Origin: Aromatoleum tolulyticum
Lineage (GTDB): Bacteria > Pseudomonadota > Gammaproteobacteria > Burkholderiales > Rhodocyclaceae
NCBI RefSeq assembly: GCF_900156155.1
Contig: NZ_FTMD01000004.1
Coordinates: 186,001 to 250,000, forward strand
DNA length: 64,000 nt
Direction of reading: 5' to 3'
Positions 7,920 to 16,401 of this stretch are shown here, piece by piece. The translations under genes and the position numbers were made by a program. The first letter of the stretch is position 1, and each line of letters opens with the position of its first letter. The notes beneath the pieces were generated by a model, which did no database searches, had not been told where the DNA came from, and worked only from the letters and a program-made list of their open reading frames with translations.

Positions 7920-9488
7920 TCATGCCGGGACAGACTCGGAGGGAACGAGCCGCTGGCGCAGCACGCGGTGCAGGATCTTCCCGGTGGCGGTGCGCGGCAT
8001 CTCGGAATCCGCGATGAACATCACCGAACGCGGGCACTTGAATCCCGCCAGGCGTTGCCGGCACCACGCCTGCATCTCCTCGACGTCGGCACTCTGGCCG
8101 TCATGCAGGACGATCACGGCCTGGACCGTCTCGCCCCACTTGTCGTGCGGGATGCCGATGACTGCCACGTCCTTGACCTTGGGATGGCCGCCCAGCACGC
8201 CTTCGACCTCGGACGGGTAGATGTTCTCGCCGCCGCTGATGATCATGTTGCTCTTGCGGTCGACGAGCCAGATGTAGCCGTCCGCGTCGCGGCGCGCCAT
8301 GTCGCCCACCGAGCACCATTCACCACGGAAAGCCTCGGTCGTCTTTTCCGGGTTCTTCCAGTAGCCGTCGAACACGTAGGACGTGCGCGAGAAAAGCTCG
8401 CCCACTTCGCCGTCCGCCACCTCGCAGCCGTTCTCGTCGAGCAGGCGGATCGCGCCGCTGCCGGCCCATTCGCGTCCGACCGAGCCGAGCTTGACGATCT
8501 GCTCGTCGGGCCGCAGCAGCGTGACCCAGCCCGCCTCGGTGGACCCGTAGAGTTCGTACAGCTTGCCGTTGCGGAAGTATTCGAGGATCGCGAGCTTGGT
8601 GTCCTTGCGTGCGGGCGCCGATGAGATCATCAGCTTGCCCACGCTGCTCATGTCGTAACGCCGCTTCACCTCGTCCGGCAGCGCCAGGATCATGATGTAG
8701 TGCGTCGGCACCAGCGACGTGAAGGTCACCTTCTCCTGCGCCAGCGTCGCCACCAGCGCCTCGGGATCGAAGCTGCGACGGTCGTCGATGACGCAGGTCG
8801 CGCCCATGTGGATGAAGGTCGTGCCGAAGTACAGCGAGTTCGCATGACACATCGGCATCACCAGCAGCGCCGTGTCGTCGCGCGTGAACCCCATTTCGAG
8901 CGCCGTCGCGAGCGCGATCAGCGTGCTGCCCGCGTGGCTGCGGATCGCCCCTTTCGGACGCCCCGTCGTTCCCGACGTGTAGAGCAGCGCGCAGGTTTCC
9001 TCCGCATTCACGCGCGCAAACTCGGTCGCCGCGCTCGACTGCGCAACCAGGTCCTCGTAGCCGATCCACCCGGCCCCGGCCTGCGCGCCGAGGACGACGC
9101 AGCGCCCCCGCACCCCGCCCAGCTCGTCGCGGATCGAATCCACCGTGTCGACGAACTCGGCGCCCGCGATCAGCGCACCCGCTTCGCAGTTGCCGAGGAT
9201 GTAGGCGATCTCGGGCGCCGTCAGGCGGAAATTGAGCGGCACCGCCACGAGGCCCGCACGCGCGAGGGCGACGTACATCTCCATCCACTCGATGCAGTTG
9301 TAGGCGAGCACCGCAACCCGGTCGCCCGTGTGCAGGCCCAGACCGAGCATTCCGGCAGCGAGGCGGTTGGCGCGCTCGTCCCACTGCGCGTAGGTCAGGG
9401 AGCGCCGCGAATCCCGCGTGCCGAGCTTCTCGGGCGTCAGTCTGGCGTGGGTGGCAACGGCATCGGAAATGGTCAGCAGGTGGCTCAT
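7920..9488 (-). CDS. AMP-forming acyl-CoA ligase (FadD-like)
   Basis: The 522-residue adenylate-forming enzyme activates a carboxylic acid to its CoA thioester. Motifs in order: the ATP-binding loop LLYTSGTTGRPKG (~170-182), YGSTEAGW (A5), GDMARRDADGYIWLVDRKSN (A7/A8 hinge) and the catalytic lysine in PRTATGKI near the C-terminus. The ATG at 9488 follows AAGGAGACACC, a ribosome site almost identical to those of the ThDP lyase and dctP genes of this island. It is divergent from the ThDP lyase across a 192-base intergenic with two operator copies. It could supply the acyl-CoA for the LvaA/LvaC-like steps downstream, as LvaE does in Pseudomonas putida, or feed the ThDP lyase. Substrate chain length is not deducible. 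Confidence 0.88.
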   Translation of the reverse strand: MSHLLTISDAVATHARLTPEKLGTRDSRRSLTYAQWDERANRLAAGMLGLGLHTGDRVAVLAYNCIEWMEMYVALARAGLVAVPLNFRLTAPEIAYILGNCEAGALIAGAEFVDTVDSIRDELGGVRGRCVVLGAQAGAGWIGYEDLVAQSSAATEFARVNAEETCALLYTSGTTGRPKGAIRSHAGSTLIALATALEMGFTRDDTALLVMPMCHANSLYFGTTFIHMGATCVIDDRRSFDPEALVATLAQEKVTFTSLVPTHYIMILALPDEVKRRYDMSSVGKLMISSAPARKDTKLAILEYFRNGKLYELYGSTEAGWVTLLRPDEQIVKLGSVGREWAGSGAIRLLDENGCEVADGEVGELFSRTSYVFDGYWKNPEKTTEAFRGEWCSVGDMARRDADGYIWLVDRKSNMIISGGENIYPSEVEGVLGGHPKVKDVAVIGIPHDKWGETVQAVIVLHDGQSADVEEMQAWCRQRLAGFKCPRSVMFIADSEMPRTATGKILHRVLRQRLVPSESVPA

Positions 9489-9517
9489 GGGCGGTGTCTC
9501 CTTGGGGTGGTGTCCGG

Positions 9518-9566
9518 GTTCAGAATTCCGAACGCTGAAGAAATTATAGACTTCTGAATTCAGAAT
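9518..9566 (-). promoter_or_regulatory. Acyl-CoA ligase promoter with two GAATTC operators
   Basis: On the minus strand a perfect -10 box TATAAT occupies 9543-9548. Immediately upstream lies the perfect 14-bp palindrome TTCTGAATTCAGAA (9552-9565), and downstream, around the expected start point, a second site GTTCaGAATTCcGAAC (9518-9533). No good -35 hexamer is visible beyond the palindrome. This layout repeats that of the dctP promoter. Confidence 0.65.
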
Positions 9567-9680
9567 GCGATAGGATTCTAAGCGAAACGAACCCGTTTGC
9601 AACACCGCTTTGCGATGCGCCCGACCCCGACACCCACAACCCCTTGGGCGCTGCAGGCACGAACAACAGGAGGAGACACC

Positions 9681-11414
9681 GTGAGTACCATGGCAATTTC
9701 GGAGCAGTCGGCGGCGGCGGTCATCGCCCGCTTTCTCAAGCAGCGCGGCGTAAAGCGCGTGTACAGCCTGTGCGGCGGCCACATCATGCCGATCTGGATG
9801 CGGCTCGACGCGGAGGGCATCCGCATCATCGACGTGCGCGACGAACGCGCGGCGGTGTACATGGCCCACGCGGACGCGCAGCTCAACGGCGGCTTCGGCG
9901 TCGCGATGGTGACCGCCGGCCCCGGCGTCACCAACGCCATGACCGGCATCGCCAACGCGCACGTCGCCCGCGTGCCGGTGCTGGTGCTGTCCGGCCTGCC
10001 GCCGCGCCCGCAGGAGAACCGCGGCGCGCTGCAGGACATCGTGCACACCGACCTCGTGCGCTCGATCACCCGCTACGCGCGCACCGTGCGCCAGCCCGAA
10101 CTCGTGCTGCAGGAGCTGGACGAGGCGGTATCCCGCGCCGTGGGCCAGGGCGGAGAGCCCGGTCCGGTGTATCTCGACTTCCCCGTCGACACGCTGCGCG
10201 GCGAGGTTCCGCTCGCGGTGCAGCTGCCCGAGCATTTCGCGCCGAAGCCGATGCCGACGCTGGCCCCCGATCCCGCCGCCGTGCAGGCCGCGGTCGAGCT
10301 GCTGTGGTCGGCGAAGCGCCCGCTGTTCATCTCGGGACGCGGCGCGCAGGGCTCGGGCGATGCGCTCTGCCGGCTCCTGAGCCGCCTCAACGCGGCCTAT
10401 CTCGACACCGGCGAGAGCCGCGGCCTCGTGCCCGAAGACCATCCCTCCGTCGTGGCAGCCATGCGCGGCTCCGTGATGGGGCAGGCAGACCTGGTGATCA
10501 CGCTCGGCCGGCGCCTGGATTTCCAGCTCGCCTACGGCTCGCCCGCCGTGTTCGGCGACGCACGCTTCCTGCGCATCGCCGACTGCGCCGCGGAACTGCG
10601 CGACAACCGGCGCGGCGCGGTGGAGTTGATGGCCACCCCGACGCTGGCGCTCGAAGCGATTCTGCAGGCAGCGGGCGACCGCATCTCCGCCACCGATGCC
10701 GACTGGACCTACTCGCTCCGCGCCAAGCACTGCGAGCGGGCCGACAAACTCGTGACGTCGATGCGCACCGCACCCGACGGCAGTGACGGACTGATGCATC
10801 CCAATCGCCTCGTGGCAGCCCTGCGCGATGCGCTGCCTGCGGACGCGGTCGTCGTCGCCGACGGCGGCGACTTCCTGAGCTTCGCGCGCGTCGGCCTGCC
10901 GGCGACCACCTACCTCGACCCCGGCTCGCTCGGCTGCATCGGTGTCGGCACCCCCTTCGGCGTGGCCGCCAGCCTCGCCTGCCCCGACCGCACGGTGGTG
11001 GTCGCGACCGGCGACGGGGCCTTCGGCTTCAATGCGATGGAGCTCGACTCCGCGGTGCGGCACAAAGCGCCCGTCCTGGTTGTCGTAGCCAATAACGGGG
11101 CGTGGGCGATCGAGGTGCGCGACCAGCAGGAAACGCATGGCAAGGTGTGCGGCACGCGCCTGCAGTTCTCGGACCACGCCGCGATGGCGCGCGCATTCGG
11201 AATGCACGCCGAGCGGGTCGAAAAGGCGGAAGATCTGCCCGGTGCGATCCAACGCGCGCTGGCCAACCGGCCGGCCCTGCTCGACGTCCTCGTGACGCCG
11301 GATGCCGCGTCCTCCGACGCCAAGTCCGGCCTCGCATGGGTTCCGGATCTGCAGCCGCTGGCCGCGTGGAACGAGGCGGAGCGCCGCTGGCGCGATGGCA
11401 ACGATCAGGAATAG
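9681..11414 (+). CDS. ThDP-dependent lyase/decarboxylase (acetolactate synthase/2-hydroxyacyl-CoA lyase-like)
   Basis: The 577-residue protein has the three-domain layout of the pyruvate-oxidase superfamily. The N-terminal PYR domain carries the cofactor-activating glutamate (VRDERAAVY, Glu55), a central nucleotide-binding domain follows, and the C-terminal PP domain carries the ThDP/Mg motif starting with GDG at 444-446 and ending in VVANN. The enzyme cleaves or forms a C-C bond next to a carbonyl. I chose the GTG at 9681 because AGGAGG sits seven bases upstream; the frame extends further but is not protein-like there. Acetolactate synthase, benzaldehyde lyase and 2-hydroxyacyl-CoA lyase are all possible. 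Lying divergent from a CoA ligase and next to a regulator, a role in chain shortening of a 2-hydroxyacyl compound is plausible. It has no small-subunit gene beside it, which argues against a biosynthetic acetolactate synthase. Confidence 0.8.
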   Translation: MSTMAISEQSAAAVIARFLKQRGVKRVYSLCGGHIMPIWMRLDAEGIRIIDVRDERAAVYMAHADAQLNGGFGVAMVTAGPGVTNAMTGIANAHVARVPVLVLSGLPPRPQENRGALQDIVHTDLVRSITRYARTVRQPELVLQELDEAVSRAVGQGGEPGPVYLDFPVDTLRGEVPLAVQLPEHFAPKPMPTLAPDPAAVQAAVELLWSAKRPLFISGRGAQGSGDALCRLLSRLNAAYLDTGESRGLVPEDHPSVVAAMRGSVMGQADLVITLGRRLDFQLAYGSPAVFGDARFLRIADCAAELRDNRRGAVELMATPTLALEAILQAAGDRISATDADWTYSLRAKHCERADKLVTSMRTAPDGSDGLMHPNRLVAALRDALPADAVVVADGGDFLSFARVGLPATTYLDPGSLGCIGVGTPFGVAASLACPDRTVVVATGDGAFGFNAMELDSAVRHKAPVLVVVANNGAWAIEVRDQQETHGKVCGTRLQFSDHAAMARAFGMHAERVEKAEDLPGAIQRALANRPALLDVLVTPDAASSDAKSGLAWVPDLQPLAAWNEAERRWRDGNDQE

Positions 11415-11455
11415 AACTAGCTTGATATCCCCTTGACGCGATAGAGTTATGCTCC

Positions 11456-12145
11456 ATGAAAATCCTTGAAACCCAACCCAAGCTGGTCGAGCAAGTCCAA
11501 AAGGCGATCCTCGAAGAGATCTCGGGCGGCAAGCTGCGCCCCGGGACGCGGATCATTCAGGAGCAGATCGCCAAGGAGCTCGGGGTCTCCCGTCAGCCCG
11601 TCCAGCAGGCCCTGGCGCTGCTGCGCAACCAGGGCGTGCTGCGCGACGCTCCGGGGCGCGGTCTGCTGGTCGCCCCGCTCGACATCAAGTACGTCCGCGA
11701 CATGTACGACATACGTGCCGTCATCGAGGGACTCGCTTGCCGCCGGGCGGCGGAGCTCAATGCCAAACAGGCGAAGGCCAAGGGTCCGGCGCTCATCCGC
11801 GCCGGACGCAAGGCGGTCGCCGCGGGCTCGTACAGCGCGATGATTTCCGCGGACATGGCCTTCCACCACTTCATCTATGCGTTGTCCGAGAACCCCTTCA
11901 TTGCGCCGGCAATGGAGGCCCACTGGACGAACACCCAGCGCGTGATGGGCGAAGTGCTGATCTACGACGAGCAGCCGCGCAACGTCTGGGGGCAGCACGA
12001 GGCCATGCTGGACGCGATCTCAGTCGGGGACGCACAGAAGGCGGAGGAGCTCGGACGGCAGCATATCTCCCAGGCCGCCAACTTCATGATCCAGCGTCTG
12101 CAGGAAAACGGCACGGCCTCCGAGAGCGAGGAAGCAACGGCCTGA
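11456..12145 (+). CDS. GntR-family regulator, FCD (FadR) subgroup
   Basis: The 229-residue regulator has an N-terminal winged helix (residues ~10-75, GVSRQPVQQALALLRNQGVL recognition region) and an all-helical FCD ligand domain. The FCD metal site is complete: Asp133, His137, His181 and His203, which usually bind a divalent metal that coordinates a carboxylate effector. It starts 41 bases after the ThDP lyase on the same strand and ends at a strong terminator. It is the only dedicated DNA-binding regulator gene seen in the catabolic island, so it is the best candidate for the shared GAATTC-centred operator. That operator differs from the best-known FCD sites, so the link is inference. No operator copy was seen in front of gntR itself. 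Confidence 0.9.
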   Translation: MKILETQPKLVEQVQKAILEEISGGKLRPGTRIIQEQIAKELGVSRQPVQQALALLRNQGVLRDAPGRGLLVAPLDIKYVRDMYDIRAVIEGLACRRAAELNAKQAKAKGPALIRAGRKAVAAGSYSAMISADMAFHHFIYALSENPFIAPAMEAHWTNTQRVMGEVLIYDEQPRNVWGQHEAMLDAISVGDAQKAEELGRQHISQAANFMIQRLQENGTASESEEATA

Positions 12146-12164
12146 TTCGCCGTTCAAGCGGACA

Positions 12165-12198
12165 GGGGCAGACCGTGGCCACGGTCTGCCCCTTTTTT
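12165..12198 (+). terminator. Strong rho-independent terminator after gntR
   Basis: GGGGCAGACCGTGG (12165-12178) pairs perfectly with CCACGGTCTGCCCC (12179-12192) and is followed by TTTTTT (12193-12198). It ends the ThDP lyase-gntR transcript and faces the convergent phosphatase gene. Confidence 0.92.
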
Positions 12199-12226
12199 GC
12201 TTCTCGCTACGCGAGCGGGCGCAGCA

Positions 12227-12904
12227 TCAGATGGGCGAAGTCAGCTCGGGCGCCAGATGGGCGGCGCTGTTGAAGGTGCGGAGCGCGACGCGTCCCTGCG
12301 AAAATACGAGCTCGGTGGTCGATGCGTTGTTGATGACGCGCACGAGTGCGCACCACTGCGCCTCGGGCAGGCCGAGAACATCGCAGACCGCCGCGGCGAT
12401 CACGCCGGCCGAGGTCACCGCGAGAATCCGCTGCCCCGAGGGGGCAGCCGGGACGGCGACGACGTCACGCAACCACTGGCGCACGTCCGAGCGGAACTCG
12501 CCATATGACGCACGCCCGGGGATGTCGAGCTCCCCGCGCGACCAAGCCTCGTACGCCGCTTCGTAGCAGCGCAGCTGCTCGCGGCGCGCAGGGGCCTCCG
12601 GCCCGCTCATCGGGCGGCCGAACAAGGCGGCCGCGGCCGCGAGCACTTCCTCCCCTTCCGCGAACTCGTCGAGCCCCGTCACCTGTTCCGGCGACAGCCC
12701 GAAGTCGGCAGCCTCGACCACGAGTCCCGCCGTATCGACTTGGCGGGCTCTCGGGCCATGCCGGATACTCGTCAAGGTTTCGGCCCGTTCACGCAACCAG
12801 TGCCCGGTCGCCCGTGCCTGTTGCCGACCGAGCGTCGACAACGTGTCGTAGTGCGTTTCGCCGAACGAGGCCTGCCCGTGGCGCATCAGGATCAGGACGC
12901 TCAC
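12227..12904 (-). CDS. Histidine-phosphatase-superfamily protein lacking the second catalytic His
   Basis: The 225-residue protein has the branch-1 phosphatase signature LILMRHGQASFG at residues 4-15, with the phospho-acceptor His9. The second catalytic histidine, normally in a SHGG-type motif near the C-terminus, is missing: the stretch reads AVTSAGVIAA. Catalysis may be altered, or another residue may help. The GTG start at 12904 has AGGAGG eight bases upstream. It is the last gene of the acyl-CoA dehydrogenase/SDR/kinase operon, 27 bases after the LvaB-like gene. Because that operon handles a phosphorylated acyl-CoA, a phosphatase-fold partner makes biochemical sense, for instance removing dead-end phosphates. 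This role is inference. Confidence 0.8.
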   Translation of the reverse strand: MSVLILMRHGQASFGETHYDTLSTLGRQQARATGHWLRERAETLTSIRHGPRARQVDTAGLVVEAADFGLSPEQVTGLDEFAEGEEVLAAAAALFGRPMSGPEAPARREQLRCYEAAYEAWSRGELDIPGRASYGEFRSDVRQWLRDVVAVPAAPSGQRILAVTSAGVIAAAVCDVLGLPEAQWCALVRVINNASTTELVFSQGRVALRTFNSAAHLAPELTSPI

Positions 12905-12931
12905 CGGATCAACCTCCTGTTGCCGCGCCGC

Positions 12932-13300
12932 TCAGGATTTCGGCAGCGCCTTGGGATTGCTTTCGGCAAGCCGCCGCCCGCCTGCCGCGCGCAGATGCGC
13001 GAACAGCGCGGCGCGGCGCGGCTTGCCCGGGTCGCCCGCGCCTTCGCGCAGCAGCCGCGCAAGGCGCCGGTTGCCTTCGGCAAGCCCGACCTTAGAGTCG
13101 TCGAGCGCGGCGTGCAGTTCGGTCAGCTCCTGCGCTTCGGGCGCGTCGCCGTTACGCAGCTGGCGTTCGGCGATCAACATCGCATTCATCACCATCAGCA
13201 GCGCGTACTTGCGCTCTGCCGGCAGCGCCGGCATCACTTCGTCACGCAGCACCTGGCGCGCACAGGCCAACAGTGCGTCGCCCTTCGGTTGTTCGCGCAT
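12932..13300 (-). CDS. Small LvaB-like partner protein (DUF6285-type)
   Basis: The 122-residue, helix-rich protein has no catalytic motif that I can see (start MREQPKGDALLACARQVL, end HLRAAGGRRLAESNPKAL). Its ATG shares a base with the TGA of the upstream kinase gene (TGATG), so the two are translationally coupled. In Pseudomonas putida the small protein LvaB is needed with the APH-type kinase LvaA to phosphorylate 4-hydroxyvaleryl-CoA. Size, position and coupling match that arrangement. I believe this family is the one called DUF6285, but I could not run a profile search. It most likely acts as a non-catalytic subunit or chaperone of the kinase. Confidence 0.7.
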   Translation of the reverse strand: MREQPKGDALLACARQVLRDEVMPALPAERKYALLMVMNAMLIAERQLRNGDAPEAQELTELHAALDDSKVGLAEGNRRLARLLREGAGDPGKPRRAALFAHLRAAGGRRLAESNPKALPKS

Positions 13301-14316
13301 CAGTCGTTCTCCGTCATGTTGAGGATTTCCCATTCCAGTTCCGGGACGATATGGCCGGTCAGCGCCAGCATCAACGAATTTTCCTCGCCGGAGCAGTGGC
13401 GCTCCGCCTGCTGGATCGCAATCACCGCCCAGCCGGTGTGCGCCATGACCTCCCAATACCGCACCGCGTCGGGATCGACGCGGCGCCCGGATTCGCTTTC
13501 GTAGCCGCGATAGAGGTCCTCGCGCGCGCCGATCCCGCCGGCCTCGTCCGCGGCGTTGCCGAAGCGCCAGCATTTCGCGCAAAGCCAGCCGAGGTCCTCG
13601 AGCGGATCGCTCCAGCTGGCGAACTCCCAGTCGAGAATGCCGGTGAGGCCGTGGTCGTCGACCATGTAGTTGCCGGTGCGGTAGTCGCCATGGCACAGCG
13701 TGACGAGACCGCGCGCCGGCGCGTGGCGCTCGAGCCAGCGCAAGCCCCATTCCAGCGCCGGGTACGCCGTATGGTGCGCGTCGAGGAAGGCGCGATGCTG
13801 CGCGACGCGGTGCAGCGCCGGGGACTCTTCATACTGCGGCAGGAAGTCTAGCGCGGCATGCGGCGGGCGCACCGTGTGGATGCGCGCAAGCTCGCGGCCG
13901 AGTTGCTCGGCAAGCCGCACCCGGTCGCCGCCGACGCGACGGTCCTTGACGAGGACGTGCGCGGCGGCCGTGCCGGCGATGCGCCGCATCAGGAAAAAGG
14001 GCCGGCCGATCACCGCCGCGTCCGCGCACAACCACAAAGGCTCGGGCACCCGCACGCCGGCGTCGAACACCGTCTTCAGCAGCGCGAATTCCTGTGCGCG
14101 CCCGTGGCTGATCGCCACCCCCGCCGTCGGCGAGTCGCAGCGCAGCACGCACTCGATACGACCGGCGCGGGGGCCGCCTTCGATCTCCAGATCGACGAGC
14201 CAGTTTTCCTGCACCGCCCCGCCGGACAACAGCTTCGCTCCGACGATCGCGACCGAGGAGGCCCCGGCGGCGGTCGCGACGAAGCGTTCGACCGCCTTGC
14301 GTGAAGTTTCTTCCAT
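13300..14316 (-). CDS. APH-family acyl-CoA kinase (LvaA/ACAD10-11 kinase-like)
   Basis: This 338-residue aminoglycoside-phosphotransferase-fold kinase has the catalytic loop LCHGDYRTGNYMVDD (His209-Asp211, Asn216) and the Mg ligand Asp229 in ILDWEFA. Neighbouring acyl-CoA genes rule out antibiotic resistance as the likely role. The same fold in LvaA of P. putida and in the kinase domains of ACAD10/11 phosphorylates the hydroxyl of 4-hydroxyacyl-CoA as the first step of its removal. The ATG at 14316 is preceded by GGAAGGA; an ATG at 14328 is also possible. It lies between the SDR gene and the LvaB-like gene in a tightly packed operon. The exact hydroxyacyl substrate is unknown. Confidence 0.82.
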   Translation of the reverse strand: MEETSRKAVERFVATAAGASSVAIVGAKLLSGGAVQENWLVDLEIEGGPRAGRIECVLRCDSPTAGVAISHGRAQEFALLKTVFDAGVRVPEPLWLCADAAVIGRPFFLMRRIAGTAAAHVLVKDRRVGGDRVRLAEQLGRELARIHTVRPPHAALDFLPQYEESPALHRVAQHRAFLDAHHTAYPALEWGLRWLERHAPARGLVTLCHGDYRTGNYMVDDHGLTGILDWEFASWSDPLEDLGWLCAKCWRFGNAADEAGGIGAREDLYRGYESESGRRVDPDAVRYWEVMAHTGWAVIAIQQAERHCSGEENSLMLALTGHIVPELEWEILNMTEND

Positions 14317-14333
14317 GAGTCCTTCCATCCTGC

Positions 14334-15115
14334 TCAAAGTCCGCTCACCAGATGAGCGCGGTCGACCGCTACGCTCGCCCCCGACATCGCCCCGCCCGCC
14401 CCTGAAGCGAGCAGCAGCAGGGGCCCGTCGAGATCCGCGAGTTCGCAGAAACGCCGGCTCGGGATGCGCATGCGCAGCTTGTCGCCCGCCTCGCTGGTGA
14501 GGAAATCGCGATTCAGGTCCGTGATGACGTAGCCGGGCATCAGCGCGTTGACGCGGATGCCGTGACGCGCCAGTTCGAGCGCCATCGCCCTGGTCGCCTG
14601 CAGCACGCCGGCCTTCGAGATCGTGTAGGGGGCGACGCCACCGCCGACACGCTCGGCGAGGATGGAGGCGATGTTGACGATGCTCCCGGCCTTGCCGGCA
14701 TCGACCATGCGCCGCGCCGCCTCGGTCCCGACCAGCCAGCAGCCCTTGAGGTTGGGATCGATCACGTTGTCCCAGTCGGCCTCGGTCTGCTGCAGCAGGG
14801 GCTTGGTGATCGTCTGCCCGGCGTTGTTGATGACGATGTCGGGCACGCCGGCGACAGCCGCCGCGCGGTCGAAGGCGGCGGTGACGCTCGGCGCATCCGT
14901 CACATCCATCGCAACCGCATGCGCACGTCCGCCCGCGGCTTCGATTTCGCCGACCAGGTCCCGCAGCTTGTCGGTGCGCCGCGCGGTGACCACGACTTCG
15001 GCGCCGGCGCGGGCAAGCACTGCCGCGAAGTGCCGCCCCAGGCCGCTGGAGGCGCCCGTGACCAGCGCGACCTTGCCGTCGAGCGATAACAGGTTGCCTA
15101 GATAGTCCTTGTCCA

Positions 15116-15116
<1 letters not shown>
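14334..15116 (-). CDS. Short-chain dehydrogenase/reductase (LvaD-like position)
   Basis: The 260-residue classical SDR has the cofactor motif TGASSGLG (~20-27), NNAG (~97-100), a catalytic Ser in NIASI and the YTISK active-site Tyr-Lys pair. It should interconvert a ketone and a secondary alcohol with NAD(P)H. Its ATG shares one base with the stop codon of the acyl-CoA dehydrogenase (TGATG), so it is translationally coupled. In the levulinate pathway LvaD reduces a 4-oxoacyl-CoA to the 4-hydroxyacyl-CoA that LvaAB phosphorylates; the neighbourhood here matches. A general 3-oxoacyl reductase role cannot be excluded. Confidence 0.85.
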
Positions 15117-16309
<1,193 letters not shown>

Positions 16310-16350
16310 TACCTGCTCCTTTGCGTTCGTTCGATAGGTTTTCGGGCTGC

Positions 16351-16376
16351 GGTGGCGGGCGCCGTCACCCGCCACC
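16351..16376. other. Intercistronic hairpin between the TRAP permease and acyl-CoA dehydrogenase genes
   Basis: GGTGGCGGG (16351-16359) and CCCGCCACC (16368-16376) form a 9-bp perfect stem with an 8-base loop. There is no T-run on either strand. It may reduce read-through or protect the transporter mRNA end. Confidence 0.6.
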
Positions 16377-16401
16377 GCTCGCGCATTGATTTGCCGGGGG
16401 G

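Noticed and set aside
9489-11252. Upstream extension of the acyl-CoA ligase frame on the minus strand
   Set aside because: The extension is antisense to the ThDP lyase, and the ligase has its own ATG, ribosome site and promoter at 9488-9566.
13300-14316. Aminoglycoside resistance gene
   Set aside because: Despite the APH fold, the operon of acyl-CoA genes and coupling to the LvaB-like gene point to a metabolic kinase.
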